This document shows, piece by piece, positions 1-9,900 of a DNA stretch of 20,335 nucleotides. How positions within the stretch are numbered: the stretch's first letter is position 1; each line of letters begins with the position of its first letter. Location of the stretch: positions 1-20,335 of the IMG/VR virus record IMGVR_UViG_3300027779_000209; one strand, given 5' to 3'. The notes beneath the pieces were generated by a model. It worked only from the letters and a program-made list of their open reading frames with translations. It had not been told where the DNA came from and ran no database searches. The position numbers and the translations under genes are program-made. This DNA comes from a virus.

Positions 1-162
1 GCAGAAGATGGAATCACTCTAGGAATCGGAAAAGATATTTCCGCAAGAATAGACGAAAGAGCTGATAAATCTTATGCCACTCAAGTGTACTACTGCCAAA
101 GCATTGGTGCGACTAGAATGGAAGAAGCTAAAGTTCTTGGTGTAATATGCGTGGAAGCGTAA
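1..162 (+). CDS. Major capsid protein, C-terminal end (partial)
   Basis: The reading frame is open from the first base and stops at TAA 160-162, giving 53 residues of a protein whose start lies outside the window. The visible end has a run of the type S-Y-A-T-Q-V-Y-Y-C-Q-S-I-G-A-T-R followed by E-E-A-K-V-L-G-V-I-C-V-E. This resembles the closing beta strands of T7-like major capsid proteins as I know them, which often read ATQVY...GA(T/V)R...KV..I.C. The position, just before a small virion-like protein and the tail tubular genes, is where the capsid gene sits in T7-like phages. The assignment is from pattern and position only; another head protein is possible. Confidence 0.65.
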   Translation, partial: AEDGITLGIGKDISARIDERADKSYATQVYYCQSIGATRMEEAKVLGVICVEA

Positions 163-184
163 TAATAATAATAGGAGAATATAA

Positions 185-664
185 ATGACAACAAGAAATA
201 CAGGTCTAGTAGCTAATTTCGAAGCTATTCCACAAGTTGCAAATAATGCCGCAGAATTAGCTGGTGTTCTTAGAACAGCTAGTGGAACAGTAGAACTTTT
301 AGCTGGAGACAGTACAGATAACGATATTGTTATGCTTGCACCAATTCCTAGTAATGCGTCTATACCACAATTATTTGTGGGTGCAGACGAATTAGGGGGT
401 TCGTGTCAGTACAATGTTGGTCTTTACAAAACAGATGGTACAGTAAAAGATGAAGATGTTTTTGCAGCTGCGGTAGATGTACCTGCGGCTTTAGCAGATC
501 TTCGTTTTCAAACAGCTAATCTAAATACTGGTTCTCAAAAGTTATGGGAACTAGCTGGAGACAGCACAGATCCAGGAGGATATTTCTACGTTGCAGTTAC
601 TTTTTCTGCAACTGGCGGTACTGCTGGAACAATGAACTGGAACATACATTACATTGTAGACTAA
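185..664 (+). CDS. Probable capsid accessory/decoration protein
   Basis: A 159-residue acidic, Gly/Ala/Thr-rich protein with no signal peptide or membrane segment and a sequence suggesting beta strands throughout. It starts at an ATG 8 bases after a clear AGGAG, inside a spacer made of TAATAATAATAAT repeats, so it should be well translated. It holds a short internal duplication, LLAGDSTD near residue 38 and LAGDSTD near residue 122, also visible in the DNA, which may mean two related beta repeats. Its place directly behind the probable capsid gene and ahead of the tail tube genes fits a head decoration or stabilising protein, as found in many marine phages. I do not recognise the family with certainty, and a head-tail joining role cannot be excluded. 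Confidence 0.5.
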   Translation: MTTRNTGLVANFEAIPQVANNAAELAGVLRTASGTVELLAGDSTDNDIVMLAPIPSNASIPQLFVGADELGGSCQYNVGLYKTDGTVKDEDVFAAAVDVPAALADLRFQTANLNTGSQKLWELAGDSTDPGGYFYVAVTFSATGGTAGTMNWNIHYIVD

Positions 665-674
665 TATAAAAGAA

Positions 675-713
675 TTTTAGGCGGTGGAGACCGAGAGGCG
701 AAGCCGCCTAGAG
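675..713 (+). promoter_or_regulatory. GC-rich folded RNA element between capsid and tail genes
   Basis: A short block far richer in G+C than its surroundings can fold in two ways. One is a 7-bp stem, TAGGCGG (678-684) with CCGCCTA (704-710). The other is a three-way shape: an outer TAGG/CCTA stem (extendable by wobble pairs to 675-713), a perfect CGGT-GGAG-ACCG hairpin (682-693) and a GGC-GAA-GCC hairpin (697-705). No T-tract follows, so it is not a classical intrinsic terminator. It may be an mRNA processing or stability element that lowers expression of the genes behind the capsid genes, or it may control the ATG at 717. GGAG sits in the first hairpin loop. The structure is seen in the sequence; the function is inferred. 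Confidence 0.4.
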
Positions 714-716
714 TGC

Positions 717-917
717 ATGAAACAAATTAAAGATTTAAAACCTGTATTACATTTTAAAAAAAATGATTATGTTTATAGGTATGTGTTAGTAGACCGCTTT
801 AAAAATGATGCTAAGTATCATTATGGTTTTGACACAAAAGAAGAACGAACAGAACAAGAAATATTTGCTTTATTAAAAGATAGACAAATACGAAGAAAAT
901 ATATTATAAAGGATTAA
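717..917 (+). CDS. Small unknown protein with HF...VYRY motif
   Basis: A 66-residue basic protein of unknown function, without membrane segments. The frame is also open from a GTG at 684, but that extension runs through the GC-rich folded element and gives an Arg-rich stretch unlike its neighbours, so ATG 717 is preferred. There is no good Shine-Dalgarno next to it. A central core (LHF, four residues, then YVYRYVLVD) resembles the core of another small protein at 17301-17510 (VHF, six residues, then KVYRYALVE), so the two may be paralogues. The gene ends 1 base before the tail tubular A start and supplies its AAGGA ribosome binding site. I do not recognise the family. Confidence 0.6.
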   Translation: MKQIKDLKPVLHFKKNDYVYRYVLVDRFKNDAKYHYGFDTKEERTEQEIFALLKDRQIRRKYIIKD

Positions 918-918
918 T

Positions 919-1500
919 ATGGCATCAGTAGTTGGAATTTGTAATGGAGCATTAAATCAATTAGGTGGAACAACAATCCTTTCCCTAACAGAAGATTCAA
1001 AAAACGCAAGGCTTTGCAACTCAAGATACACACAAGTTAGAGATGCTTTATTCAGAACACACCCCTGGAATTGTTTACAAAAAAGAATTGCTGTCGCAGC
1101 AGATGTTGCTACTCCTGCTTGGGGTTTTTCTTACCAATATACTTTACCTGCTGATTGTTTAAGACTACTTAGAATATTAGATTACGATTCAAATTATAAA
1201 GTTGAAGGCAGAAAAGTATTAAGCAACGCATCAAGTATGAAAATTTTATACGTTGCACGAATTACAGATCCTAATGAATATGACGAATTATTAAGAGAAA
1301 CATTATCCTCATCACTTGCTGCCGATATTGCTTTTTCAATTACATCCAACAATAATACAACTCAAAATATGTGGGAATTATTTAAAGAAAAATTAAGAGA
1401 TGCTAGATTTGTGGATTCAACTGAAGGACAAAATATAGATCAAGACCTCGGCATGACAGATGTTATTGATGCTGGTACTTTTATAAACTCAAGGTTTTAA
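919..1500 (+). CDS. Tail tubular protein A (T7 gp11-like)
   Basis: A 193-residue protein matching the tail tubular protein A / gatekeeper family that joins the portal to the nozzle in T7-like phages. Visible family marks are the N-terminal ICNGALNQLGG with the following SLTEDSKNARLC, then Y-x-x-V-R-D-A-L-x-R-x-H-P-W-N near residues 37-51. A YQYTLPADCLRLLRI stretch follows near residue 72. The length is close to T7 gp11 (196 residues). The start ATG lies just after AAGGA provided by the end of the preceding gene. Tail tubular protein B follows directly, the standard order. No irregularity was seen. Confidence 0.92.
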   Translation: MASVVGICNGALNQLGGTTILSLTEDSKNARLCNSRYTQVRDALFRTHPWNCLQKRIAVAADVATPAWGFSYQYTLPADCLRLLRILDYDSNYKVEGRKVLSNASSMKILYVARITDPNEYDELLRETLSSSLAADIAFSITSNNNTTQNMWELFKEKLRDARFVDSTEGQNIDQDLGMTDVIDAGTFINSRF

Positions 1501-1503
1501 TCT

Positions 1504-4068
1504 ATGGCTAGAGTTGCAGTTCAACTAACGAACTTTACGGGTGGTGAATTATCTCCACGATTAGATGGGAGAACTGATCTTACCAAATATACATCAGGCT
1601 GTTCAACTTTAGAAAATTTAGTTGTTTATCCTCATGGTGCTGCCGCAAGGAGACCAGGCTCAACTTTTGTTGCCGAAGTTGCAGACAGCGATAATAAAAC
1701 AAGATTAATTCCTTTTGAATTTTCAACAACACAAACTTATATGTTGGAGTTCTCAAATTTAAAAATAAGATTCTATAAAGATAATGGTTCAATTTTAGAA
1801 GGCGATAAAACAATAACAGCAATTACTCAAGCTAATCCTGCTGTCGTTACATCTACTTCACATGGTTACTCCAATGGAGATGAAGTTGTTATTACTGCTG
1901 TGGTAGGAATGACACAGGTTAATGGTAAAAGATTTTTAGTTGCAGGTAAAACAACAAACACTTTTCAATTAACAGATAAAGATGGAACAAATGTAAACAG
2001 CACAGGGTATACTGCTTATGGTTCTGCTGGAATTTCTAATAAAGTTTATGAAATTACCACTCCTTATACAACAGCTCAACTGTTTGATATTAAGTTTGCA
2101 CAATCTGCTGATGTTATGTACATCACGCATCCTTCTCACGAAGTAGAAAAACTATCTCGGACAGCTCATACTACTTGGACATTAACTGATGTTGATTTTA
2201 CCAATGGACCATTCATGGATGTTAATACAACAGCAACCACTTTAACACCAGCTTCTGCTGGAGTAGGAACAGGCGTTAATATTACTGCATCCGCAATTAC
2301 AGGAATTAATGGTGGTGCAGGTTGGAAAACAACTGATGTGGGTAGACAAATTTATTTTAATGCTGGTTATGCAACAATCACAGCAAGAACAAATACTACA
2401 GTTGTGGTGGTTACTATTACTACAGCATTTACTAACACTAATGCTATTACTGCTTGGCAACTAGGATCATTTTCAGATACCACAGGTCATCCTTCTTGCG
2501 TTACCTTTTTTGAACAGCGATTAGTTTTTGCTGGAACAACAGATCAACCTCAAACCATATTCTTTTCTAAATCAGGTGATTATGAAAACATGGATGAAAA
2601 TATTGGCGGAACAATAGCTGATGATGATGCTATCGTTTATACGATTGCTTCTAACCAAGTTAATGCTATTCGTTTTATGACAGCAACAAGAACTTTAATT
2701 ATTGGTACAGCAGGGGGTGAGTTTACTGTATCAGGCGGTGGTACAGATAGTGCAGTTACTCCAACAAATATTTTAATTAAGAAACAATCTAATCATGGTT
2801 CTGCAAATGTAGATGCAATAGCTGTAGGCAATGCAACATTATTTTTACAACGTGCTAAAAGAAAAATAAGAGAACTAGCTTATAACTTTGATGTAGATGG
2901 TTACACAGCACCTGATATGACTATCCTTGCCGAGCATATTACTGAAGGTGGATTAACACAAATTGCTTATCAACAAGAACCTAATCAAATTATTTATGGA
3001 GTTAGAAGTGATGGTGAATTAATAGGATTAACTTATCAAAGAGAACAATTAGTAACCGCTTGGCATAGACATGTTTTTGGTGGAAGATTTGGTATAGCAA
3101 CACTTACAGTTTCAGATTATGCAAATATTGCAACTGGTACTAAATTAACTTTAACAAAATCAGATGGTACAACTGTTAATTTTACATCAACAACAGGTAC
3201 TGCTGGAACAGATGAATTTAAAACTGAAACAAACAATGATGCTACAGCTACTAATTTAAAAACTGCCATTAATACTCATGCTGATTTTACTGCTACAGTA
3301 GCAAGTGCAGTTGTAACAATTACCGAAACATCACCTGGTGCAACAGGATATTTAACAATTAAAAGTTTTGATTCAACACGATTAACAGCAGTAAGTGAAA
3401 GTAAAGCAGCTATTGAAAGTGTTTCAGTTATACCAACTGATGATACTGAATATCAAGTTTGGGTTATTATTAAAAGAACTGTCAATTCAATTACTAGAAG
3501 ATATGTAGAATATCTAAATGTATTTGATTTTGACCAAACAGATAACACAACATTTAATTTTTTAGATAGTGCGTTAAGTTATAGTGGTGTAGCAGTTTCA
3601 ACTATTTCAGGTTTAGATCACCTTGAAGGACAAGTTGTAGGAATATTAGCTGATGGTGCAACGCACCCCAATAAAACTGTAGCTTCAGGATCTATTACTT
3701 TAGATCGTTCATCTAAAAATGTTAAGGTTGGATTAAATTATACTTCTTTATTACAAACGATGAGACTAGATGCGGGATCTCAAGATGGCACATCTCAAGG
3801 TAAGACTAAAAGAATTTACGATATTACAGTTAGAATGTATGAAACAATAGGTGTAGAGGTTGGACCTAATTTAAATGACATGGAAAGAATACCTTTCAGA
3901 AGTTCCTCTGATCTTATGGATGAGGGTATTCCCCCATTCTCAGGAGACAAACAAGTTGAATTTAGAGGTAACTATGAAACAGATGGGTTTATCTATGTAA
4001 GACAAACTCAACCTTTACCTTTTACTATTTTATCGTTATACCCAAGGTTAGCTACCAATGACGGATAA
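1504..4068 (+). CDS. Tail tubular protein B / nozzle (T7 gp12-like)
   Basis: An 854-residue protein, the tube or nozzle component below tail tubular protein A. The N-terminus (LTNFTGGELSPRLDGRTDL, then LENLVVYPHGAAARRPGS) is typical of the gp12/nozzle family. Two extra domains can be seen. Residues about 104-176 carry an HGYSNGDEV...G-M-T-Q-V-N-G-K-R-F pattern of the FCCH-like beta insertion common in phage nozzle proteins. Residues about 530-630 have a second beta-rich, Thr-rich insertion (LTLTKSDGTTVNF...ATATNLKTAI) of a kind that recurs in phage tail proteins. It is a little longer than T7 gp12 (794 residues). Such inserts may face outward and contact the host surface. The gene overlaps the next one by 11 bases. 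Confidence 0.9.
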   Translation: MARVAVQLTNFTGGELSPRLDGRTDLTKYTSGCSTLENLVVYPHGAAARRPGSTFVAEVADSDNKTRLIPFEFSTTQTYMLEFSNLKIRFYKDNGSILEGDKTITAITQANPAVVTSTSHGYSNGDEVVITAVVGMTQVNGKRFLVAGKTTNTFQLTDKDGTNVNSTGYTAYGSAGISNKVYEITTPYTTAQLFDIKFAQSADVMYITHPSHEVEKLSRTAHTTWTLTDVDFTNGPFMDVNTTATTLTPASAGVGTGVNITASAITGINGGAGWKTTDVGRQIYFNAGYATITARTNTTVVVVTITTAFTNTNAITAWQLGSFSDTTGHPSCVTFFEQRLVFAGTTDQPQTIFFSKSGDYENMDENIGGTIADDDAIVYTIASNQVNAIRFMTATRTLIIGTAGGEFTVSGGGTDSAVTPTNILIKKQSNHGSANVDAIAVGNATLFLQRAKRKIRELAYNFDVDGYTAPDMTILAEHITEGGLTQIAYQQEPNQIIYGVRSDGELIGLTYQREQLVTAWHRHVFGGRFGIATLTVSDYANIATGTKLTLTKSDGTTVNFTSTTGTAGTDEFKTETNNDATATNLKTAINTHADFTATVASAVVTITETSPGATGYLTIKSFDSTRLTAVSESKAAIESVSVIPTDDTEYQVWVIIKRTVNSITRRYVEYLNVFDFDQTDNTTFNFLDSALSYSGVAVSTISGLDHLEGQVVGILADGATHPNKTVASGSITLDRSSKNVKVGLNYTSLLQTMRLDAGSQDGTSQGKTKRIYDITVRMYETIGVEVGPNLNDMERIPFRSSSDLMDEGIPPFSGDKQVEFRGNYETDGFIYVRQTQPLPFTILSLYPRLATNDG

Positions 4069-4513
4069 TAAACTACATATAGTTCCTTATACTGCTGAAC
4101 ATGGAAGATTTATCTTATCGTGTCAAATGAATCATAAGTTAATGGATAAAGACGCAGAGTTTGAAGGAGATGCTAAAAATTTAATACAAGATCATTTAGC
4201 TTTTACAGGTACTGTTAATGACAAGCCTATCTTTGCTGCGGGTATGAAAATAGTTTGGGGACAAGTTGCAGAGGGTTGGGTTATTGCTACGCAAGATGTT
4301 TGGAAACATCCACTCGCTGTAGCACGAGCCATTAAAAAAGATTTTAAAAAGGTGGCTAAAGAAAATAATATTAAAAGAGTTCAAACTGCTGTAAGAGTAG
4401 ATTTTGATAAAGGTTTAAGATTTGCAAAGTGGTTAGGATTAGAGGAAGAGGGTTTAATGAAACACTATGGTTTTGATGGTTCAGACCAATACAGATATGC
4501 GAGGATTTTCTAA
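4058..4513 (+). CDS. Internal virion protein, gp13-like (GNAT-type fold)
   Basis: A 151-residue protein with the character of T7 gp13: an N-terminal PYTAEHGRFI segment, a central GMKIVWGQVAEGWVIATQDVWKHP block, and a C-terminal FAKWLGLEEEGLMKHYGFDGSDQYRYAR. This looks like an N-acetyltransferase (GNAT) fold, a resemblance known for the gp13 family. Its place between the nozzle gene and the gp14-like gene matches the T7 order. In T7, gp13 is a minor internal protein needed for proper virion maturation. Whether this one acetylates anything is unknown. The start overlaps the end of the nozzle gene, so translation is probably coupled. Confidence 0.75.
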   Translation: MTDNKLHIVPYTAEHGRFILSCQMNHKLMDKDAEFEGDAKNLIQDHLAFTGTVNDKPIFAAGMKIVWGQVAEGWVIATQDVWKHPLAVARAIKKDFKKVAKENNIKRVQTAVRVDFDKGLRFAKWLGLEEEGLMKHYGFDGSDQYRYARIF

Positions 4514-4968
4514 TGAGTTGGCAAATGGCAGTAGTGGGTGCATTAGGTGCAGCACAGATACAACAACAAGGAGCTATTGGTAAATATAATCAATCTGTTG
4601 CTAATCGTAATGCTTTAGTTAAAGAACAAGAAGGTAAAATATTAGATGATAAATTAAATTTAGAACTTTCTCAATTTGATAAAAAATTTAAACAACTACA
4701 AGGAAGTCAAGTAGTTCAAACTTTAAAATCTGGAGCAGAATTTTCTGGAACAGCTAGAAATATACAATTATCAAATTTATATGAAGCAGAAGTAGAAAAA
4801 AATATTGCTAGATATAATACTGAAATAGGTAAAGCTAGAAAATTTGAAGAAGCTAATTTTGCTAGAATATCTGGTGAAGTTGCTAAACAACAAGCAAGAC
4901 TTGCACAACTTGGAACATTAGCTCAAGTAGGAACAAGTTTATTAAGAATGAAAGATGTTACTTCATAA
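4513..4968 (+). CDS. Internal virion protein, gp14-like
   Basis: A 151-residue protein, shorter than T7 gp14 (196 residues). It begins with a short hydrophobic Ala/Gly-rich stretch (MAVVGALGAAQIQQQG) and continues as long amphipathic helices rich in Gln, Lys, Glu and Ala. GSQVVQTLKSGAEFSGTARN near the middle is a pattern I associate with gp14-type ejection proteins. In T7, gp14 leaves the virion first and forms a channel in the outer membrane. The TAATG overlap with the gp13-like gene on one side and the HNH gene on the other places it in one tightly coupled operon. The assignment rests on order, size and the N-terminal pattern. Confidence 0.75.
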   Translation: MSWQMAVVGALGAAQIQQQGAIGKYNQSVANRNALVKEQEGKILDDKLNLELSQFDKKFKQLQGSQVVQTLKSGAEFSGTARNIQLSNLYEAEVEKNIARYNTEIGKARKFEEANFARISGEVAKQQARLAQLGTLAQVGTSLLRMKDVTS

Positions 4969-5186
4969 TGAGAGATTATAAATCAGAATATAATAATTAC
5001 CACTCTAAACCAAAACAAAAAAAGAATAGAGCTGGAAGAAATGGAGCAAGAAGAATTATGAAAAAAAAATATGGCTCTAGTATATTAGCTAGAGATGTAG
5101 ATCACAAAGATAGAAATCCTAGAAATAACAGTATAGGTAATTTAAGATTACAATCCAAATCTTCAAATAGATCAAGGAATCAATAA
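4968..5186 (+). CDS. Small HNH endonuclease (HNH_3-like)
   Basis: A 72-residue, strongly basic protein. The C-terminal half has the short phage HNH pattern: D45-H46-K-D48, then N53-N54, then N58-L59-R60, and N67 with following basic residues. This matches the H-x-D...N-N...NLR...N-x-N layout of HNH_3-type nucleases. The first 35 residues are Lys/Arg/Asn-rich and may bind DNA. It overlaps both neighbours by one base (TAATG at each end), so it is translated as part of the virion-core operon and does not look like an inserted transcription unit. It could be a homing-type nuclease of the free-standing kind or a nuclease used in packaging or ejection. The substrate is unknown. Confidence 0.7.
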   Translation: MRDYKSEYNNYHSKPKQKKNRAGRNGARRIMKKKYGSSILARDVDHKDRNPRNNSIGNLRLQSKSSNRSRNQ

Positions 5187-6922
5187 TGCCAAAAATACCT
5201 ACATTTACAGCTAAAGGAACAATAACTAGTCAAGGACCAAGTGTTACTACTGATTTACAAATACCCCTAACACAAACTGTTGGTGCTGCCTTAGAGCCTA
5301 TTTCAAAATATGTTGAGCAAGAATATATAAAAGAAAAAAAATTAGAAGAAAATAATAAAGTAGATAAATTAATATCTAATTCATATAAAGATAATCAAAA
5401 TGGTCCAGTTGGATTTTTAACTTTATCAAGTGAAACTGGAAAAAATCCCAATCCATCTGATGCTTCTAATATCTATGATCAAGGTGTAGATAAATTATAT
5501 AATTTTATATCTTCTAGTGAAGGACAAAATTTATCTCGTTTTGGTAAACAAATTTTTAAATCTAAATTTTATGGTTCAGCTGCACAATTAAAAGCAAATG
5601 CTTTACTACAATCAAGGAAAGAACAATTTAAAGAATCTTCTGATGTTGATAGCGATTTAATAACACAAAAAACTATTGCTCTTTCTTCACTTCCTGATGG
5701 TTCAGGATTAGATCAAATCTATAATGAAATAGATATAAGATTAGATTCTAACCCATATTACAATGAACAACCGCAACTTAAAAATGATGTTAAGAAAAAA
5801 TATCAACAATTTTCCGCATCTGCTGTTGCAAATAAAATGTTATTAACTCAACCAGATCTTTTAAAAAAACAATTACAAGAAGGTAAATATAATATTTTAG
5901 AATCAAAAGATATAATTGAACTTTCTACTAAAGCAGATGAAGTAATCAAAGGACAGAAGTTTGATTTTCTCCTTTCTGATTTAAAAATATTAGATGGTAA
6001 AATTGGATTAGATATTATTAATGATTTTAAAGGTGTTAAAGAAGGAACTTTTAATGGTGATGTAAATAAAATTAGATTATTTGAATCTTTAAATCCTTTA
6101 GAAAAAAAAGAATTAATTAAATTAGCTGAAACTCAAAGATCAAAATCTAATGCTGAAATTAATAATATTAATACTGGTATTAGAAATCAATTAAGAGATG
6201 AAGCTATACAAAATTCTGTAAGAGTTTATGATAGTTATAGAACAAAAGGTATATTTAATTCCGCAGAAATTAATCAAGTGTTTGGTGATTATGATGATGA
6301 TATTAACACTTCTACTAAACAACAATTTATAGAGTTATCAACAAAACAGGGAAACAATGAATTAAAAAAAATAAGCAATTATTATCAAAATGATGAAATT
6401 ACTTTTAGAATTTTAAATAAAGAAATTCAAGACATATCAACACCTTTTATACTACAAGGTGAAAACAAACCTTTAAGTATTTTACAAAGAGCAGGAGATG
6501 GAATTAATCCTGATGTAGATTTAAAATTTTATATAGATTATTTATTACCAAATATTACAGATCCTACTTTTGTAGATGATAATAAAGAATTTTTTAAATT
6601 TATAAAAAAATACCAACCTCTAATAGAAGGACCAACTTATTCTAAATATGTAGATAAAAATTTAGATAATCGTTTAAATCAATTTAAAAATGATATGTTT
6701 AAAAAATTTATTGAAAGAAGAAGATTAGCAGAACCAACAAAAGATTTATTAAGTAAAGATAGTAAAAAATTTATTGGTCATGATGTTTCTAGTTATCTTC
6801 CAACACAAGGAGATATAGAAAAAGGTATTCTTGAAAATTTTGAAACAGAGGGTAAAAAAAAATATCCTCCAAAACTCCCCAATGAAACTAAAGATGAATA
6901 TTTAAAAAGAATAGGTTTATAA
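5186..6922 (+). CDS. Internal virion protein, gp15-like
   Basis: A 578-residue, soluble, mostly helical protein rich in Lys, Asn, Asp and Ile with no membrane segment. The N-terminus (PKIPTFTAKGTITSQGPSVT) and the following amphipathic helices resemble the gp15-type core protein of marine T7-like phages. T7 gp15 is longer (747 residues). In T7, gp15 sits in the internal core, is injected into the cell and, with gp16, forms a periplasmic tube for DNA entry. Its place between the gp14-like (plus HNH) and gp16-like genes, with single-base overlaps, fits. Similarity along the rest of the chain cannot be judged by eye. Confidence 0.75.
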   Translation: MPKIPTFTAKGTITSQGPSVTTDLQIPLTQTVGAALEPISKYVEQEYIKEKKLEENNKVDKLISNSYKDNQNGPVGFLTLSSETGKNPNPSDASNIYDQGVDKLYNFISSSEGQNLSRFGKQIFKSKFYGSAAQLKANALLQSRKEQFKESSDVDSDLITQKTIALSSLPDGSGLDQIYNEIDIRLDSNPYYNEQPQLKNDVKKKYQQFSASAVANKMLLTQPDLLKKQLQEGKYNILESKDIIELSTKADEVIKGQKFDFLLSDLKILDGKIGLDIINDFKGVKEGTFNGDVNKIRLFESLNPLEKKELIKLAETQRSKSNAEINNINTGIRNQLRDEAIQNSVRVYDSYRTKGIFNSAEINQVFGDYDDDINTSTKQQFIELSTKQGNNELKKISNYYQNDEITFRILNKEIQDISTPFILQGENKPLSILQRAGDGINPDVDLKFYIDYLLPNITDPTFVDDNKEFFKFIKKYQPLIEGPTYSKYVDKNLDNRLNQFKNDMFKKFIERRRLAEPTKDLLSKDSKKFIGHDVSSYLPTQGDIEKGILENFETEGKKKYPPKLPNETKDEYLKRIGL

Positions 6923-9900
6923 TGGCTGAAAATCTAGGTTTAAAACAAATTCAAGCATTACAAGATGCTGGGTTTTCTGAAAATGTTATACAAAATCATG
7001 CACAAGAAAAATCTGATGCTTTATTGCAAGGAGGCTTTAAACAAGAAGAAATTAATAATTATTTTGGCTACAAAGAACCAAACACAAAAAAAATAGAACA
7101 ATTTTGGACAGATGGTATTCATGATATTATCTCTCCAAAAGATTTACAATTATTTAATGACAACAACACTAATGATATTGAGGCTGAAAAAATAGACAAA
7201 AAATTAACAGAACGATTATGGGGTAAAGATTTTAATCTTGGTCCTTTAGTAAAAAAAAAATTAGGAGATTCAACTGTTAATACTATGCTTAATGTTCATG
7301 CTGGTCGTGGTATGGAAATGAATTTACCTGAGCCAGATGATATTGGTTTTATTGAAAAACTAATTGGTGAAGGAGTTGGTATGGCTGCTGAACTTCCTAT
7401 TTATGCTGGAGGTTATGCTTATGGTATGTATAAAACAAAAAATCCATATGCTTCATTATTTGTTGCAGGTCTTTCAGGTGGAACAATAAGAGAAATGTAT
7501 TCTGATATGAGACTAAATGGAGAAGTAGAAAATTTTTCAGAATTTTGGAATTTATTTTTAAATAAAGGTTTAAGTGCTGGTGTTAAAGAAGGTATACAAC
7601 TTTACGCAGGTGGAGTTTCTACTAAATTTTTAGGACCATTAAAAAATAGTGTTTTAGCCAATACATTAGCTTTTAATACTGCACTCAGTACAGCAAGTGT
7701 TATTTTGGGTGATGAAGTTCCTGATGCAGAAAATTTTTTAATTCAAAATATATTATCATTACCATTAGGTTACACTTTTGCAAAACAAAACATTAAAGAT
7801 ACAGTTAATAAAACTGGCAAACATCAATCTGAAATATATGAAAATATGATTAAAGATAGAACTATAGCTGAAGATGCTGCAAGTATAAACATGAAACCAT
7901 TTAGAGCTTACAAAGATATTACAAAACAAGAAATAAAACCAACAAAAGAAATTATTATTGATACAAAAAAACCTTTAGATAAAGATGCTTTAAAAATAGA
8001 AGAAACTATTGAAAGAAAACCAATCAAACAATCTATAGATTATAAAAAATTAAAAAATGATTTTCTTTATTATGGAATTGATACATCTAATGTTTTTAAA
8101 CAATTAACTGAAAAAGCAAAAAAACTTAATTTTAATTTTGATAAAGTAGTTGATCCTTATGAGGGATTAATTATTCAACCTGGTTTAAAGGGTGTGGCGG
8201 AATATAATCTGTATAGTGGTACATTAGATAGTTTTGTAAATAGTTATAAAAAAATTGGACCATCATTAAAAGAAAGAGTTGGAAAAACTAAGGATGGTAA
8301 AAATATGGATCAATATTTGAATAGTATTGATCAAGCTCTTAAAGCCGCAAGAACAATAGAACTTACTAAAAAAAATATTGAATCTGGTGTTCCTTTACAA
8401 GCATCTAAAAATTTTATTAAAAAATTTCCAGAATTAATAAAAAGACAAAAAGATATTGTTGATTATGGAAAAACACAATTAAAAAATTTTAAAGATGAGG
8501 GTATGCTTACAGAGGAAGGATACAAAGCAATGACGGAAGCAAATAAAGATCATGTTACATTTGCCAGAGTTATTGAAGATGTTAAAGGTTCAAAACAATA
8601 TGGTGAAGGAATAGTTAATCCTTTAAGAAGGATGGTAGGTAGTAAGCTTAAAACATACTCTCCTTTAGCAACCGTTGTTAATAATACTTATTTATTAAGA
8701 GCTATATCAGAAAGAAATATGGCTCATAGGAATATTATAGATCTTATTTTAAAAATACAAAAAATAGAACCTGGATCATTTCCAGAGGTATATGAAGTCC
8801 CAGCAAGAACAAAAATTACAAGAGTGACAAGACAAGAGTTAGAAAAAGCTGGAATAATAGAAAAGGGTCAAAAACTTCCAGATGATGTTGCTGACGCATT
8901 TTCTGTATTTAGAAAAGAACAAGGTGCATTAAAATCTACTGAAGAACAAATATTTAGAAAGGGTGTTAGAAAAGTTTACGAAGTAGGTCCTGACTTTGCA
9001 AGAGGATTTAAAGGTATAGAAAAAACTGTTTGGGATGATATGACAAAAGTTATTGGTCTTCCTACTAGATTATTAAGATCAGGAGCCACACAGTTAAATC
9101 CAGAATTTATGTATAACAATTTACCAAGAGATGCTTTTACATCTGCTGTTCTTTCTAAAACATGGCATCCACCATTTTATGGTATGATTAATGGTGTTGC
9201 TATGTATGTTAAACCAATAAGAGGAAAATTGGGTTATCATCCAATTTTTGAAAAATATACAGTATCTGGAGCTTATAGAGATTTTATAGGTTATGCAGAA
9301 AGAAATTATTTTCAATCTGGTTATAAAGAAATATTTACAGGATTAAAACCAATAAATGTAATTACAAAACCTATTGAAATGATAAGAGTTGTTGCTGAAG
9401 CAAGTGAAACAGTCGGAAGAATGGGAACTTTTAAATTAGCGTATGAAAGATATATAAAAAAAGGATTACCAGAAAAAGAAGCTATAAGAAAAGCGGGATT
9501 TGATGCTAAAATAAATCCAGTTGATTACGGAAGAGCAGGAATGGCTTCAAGACAAGCTAATTTAGTATCAGCTTTTTTTACTGCAAGAATAGGATCTTTA
9601 ACCTCTCTTGTAGAAGCATTTAAACAAAGACCAATTAAAACAACAGCAAAAGCTCTTGCTTATATTACAACAATAAGTATATATAATTGGTTTCAAAATC
9701 ACGATGATCCAGATTATGCAAGGCTCCCTCAATGGAGAAAAGATTTGTTTTGGAATTTTAAAGTAACCAATCCTACAATAGTAAATGCTTTAGGTTTCGA
9801 AAAAGGATATTTTTATTTTCCTTTAAGCAAACCATTTGAACCAGGTCTGATATTTGGAACTGGTGCTGAAAGATTATTAGATTATTATTATGATAATGAT

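Noticed and set aside
684-716. GTG start that would extend the small protein at 717 by 11 residues
   Set aside because: It reads through the GC-rich folded element and gives an Arg-rich segment with codons unlike the neighbouring genes, with no ribosome binding site before it.
1580-2460. Minus-strand open frames inside the nozzle gene
   Set aside because: Composition (Leu-rich or Ser/Cys/Asn-rich) is that of antisense shadow translation, and nothing around them supports expression.
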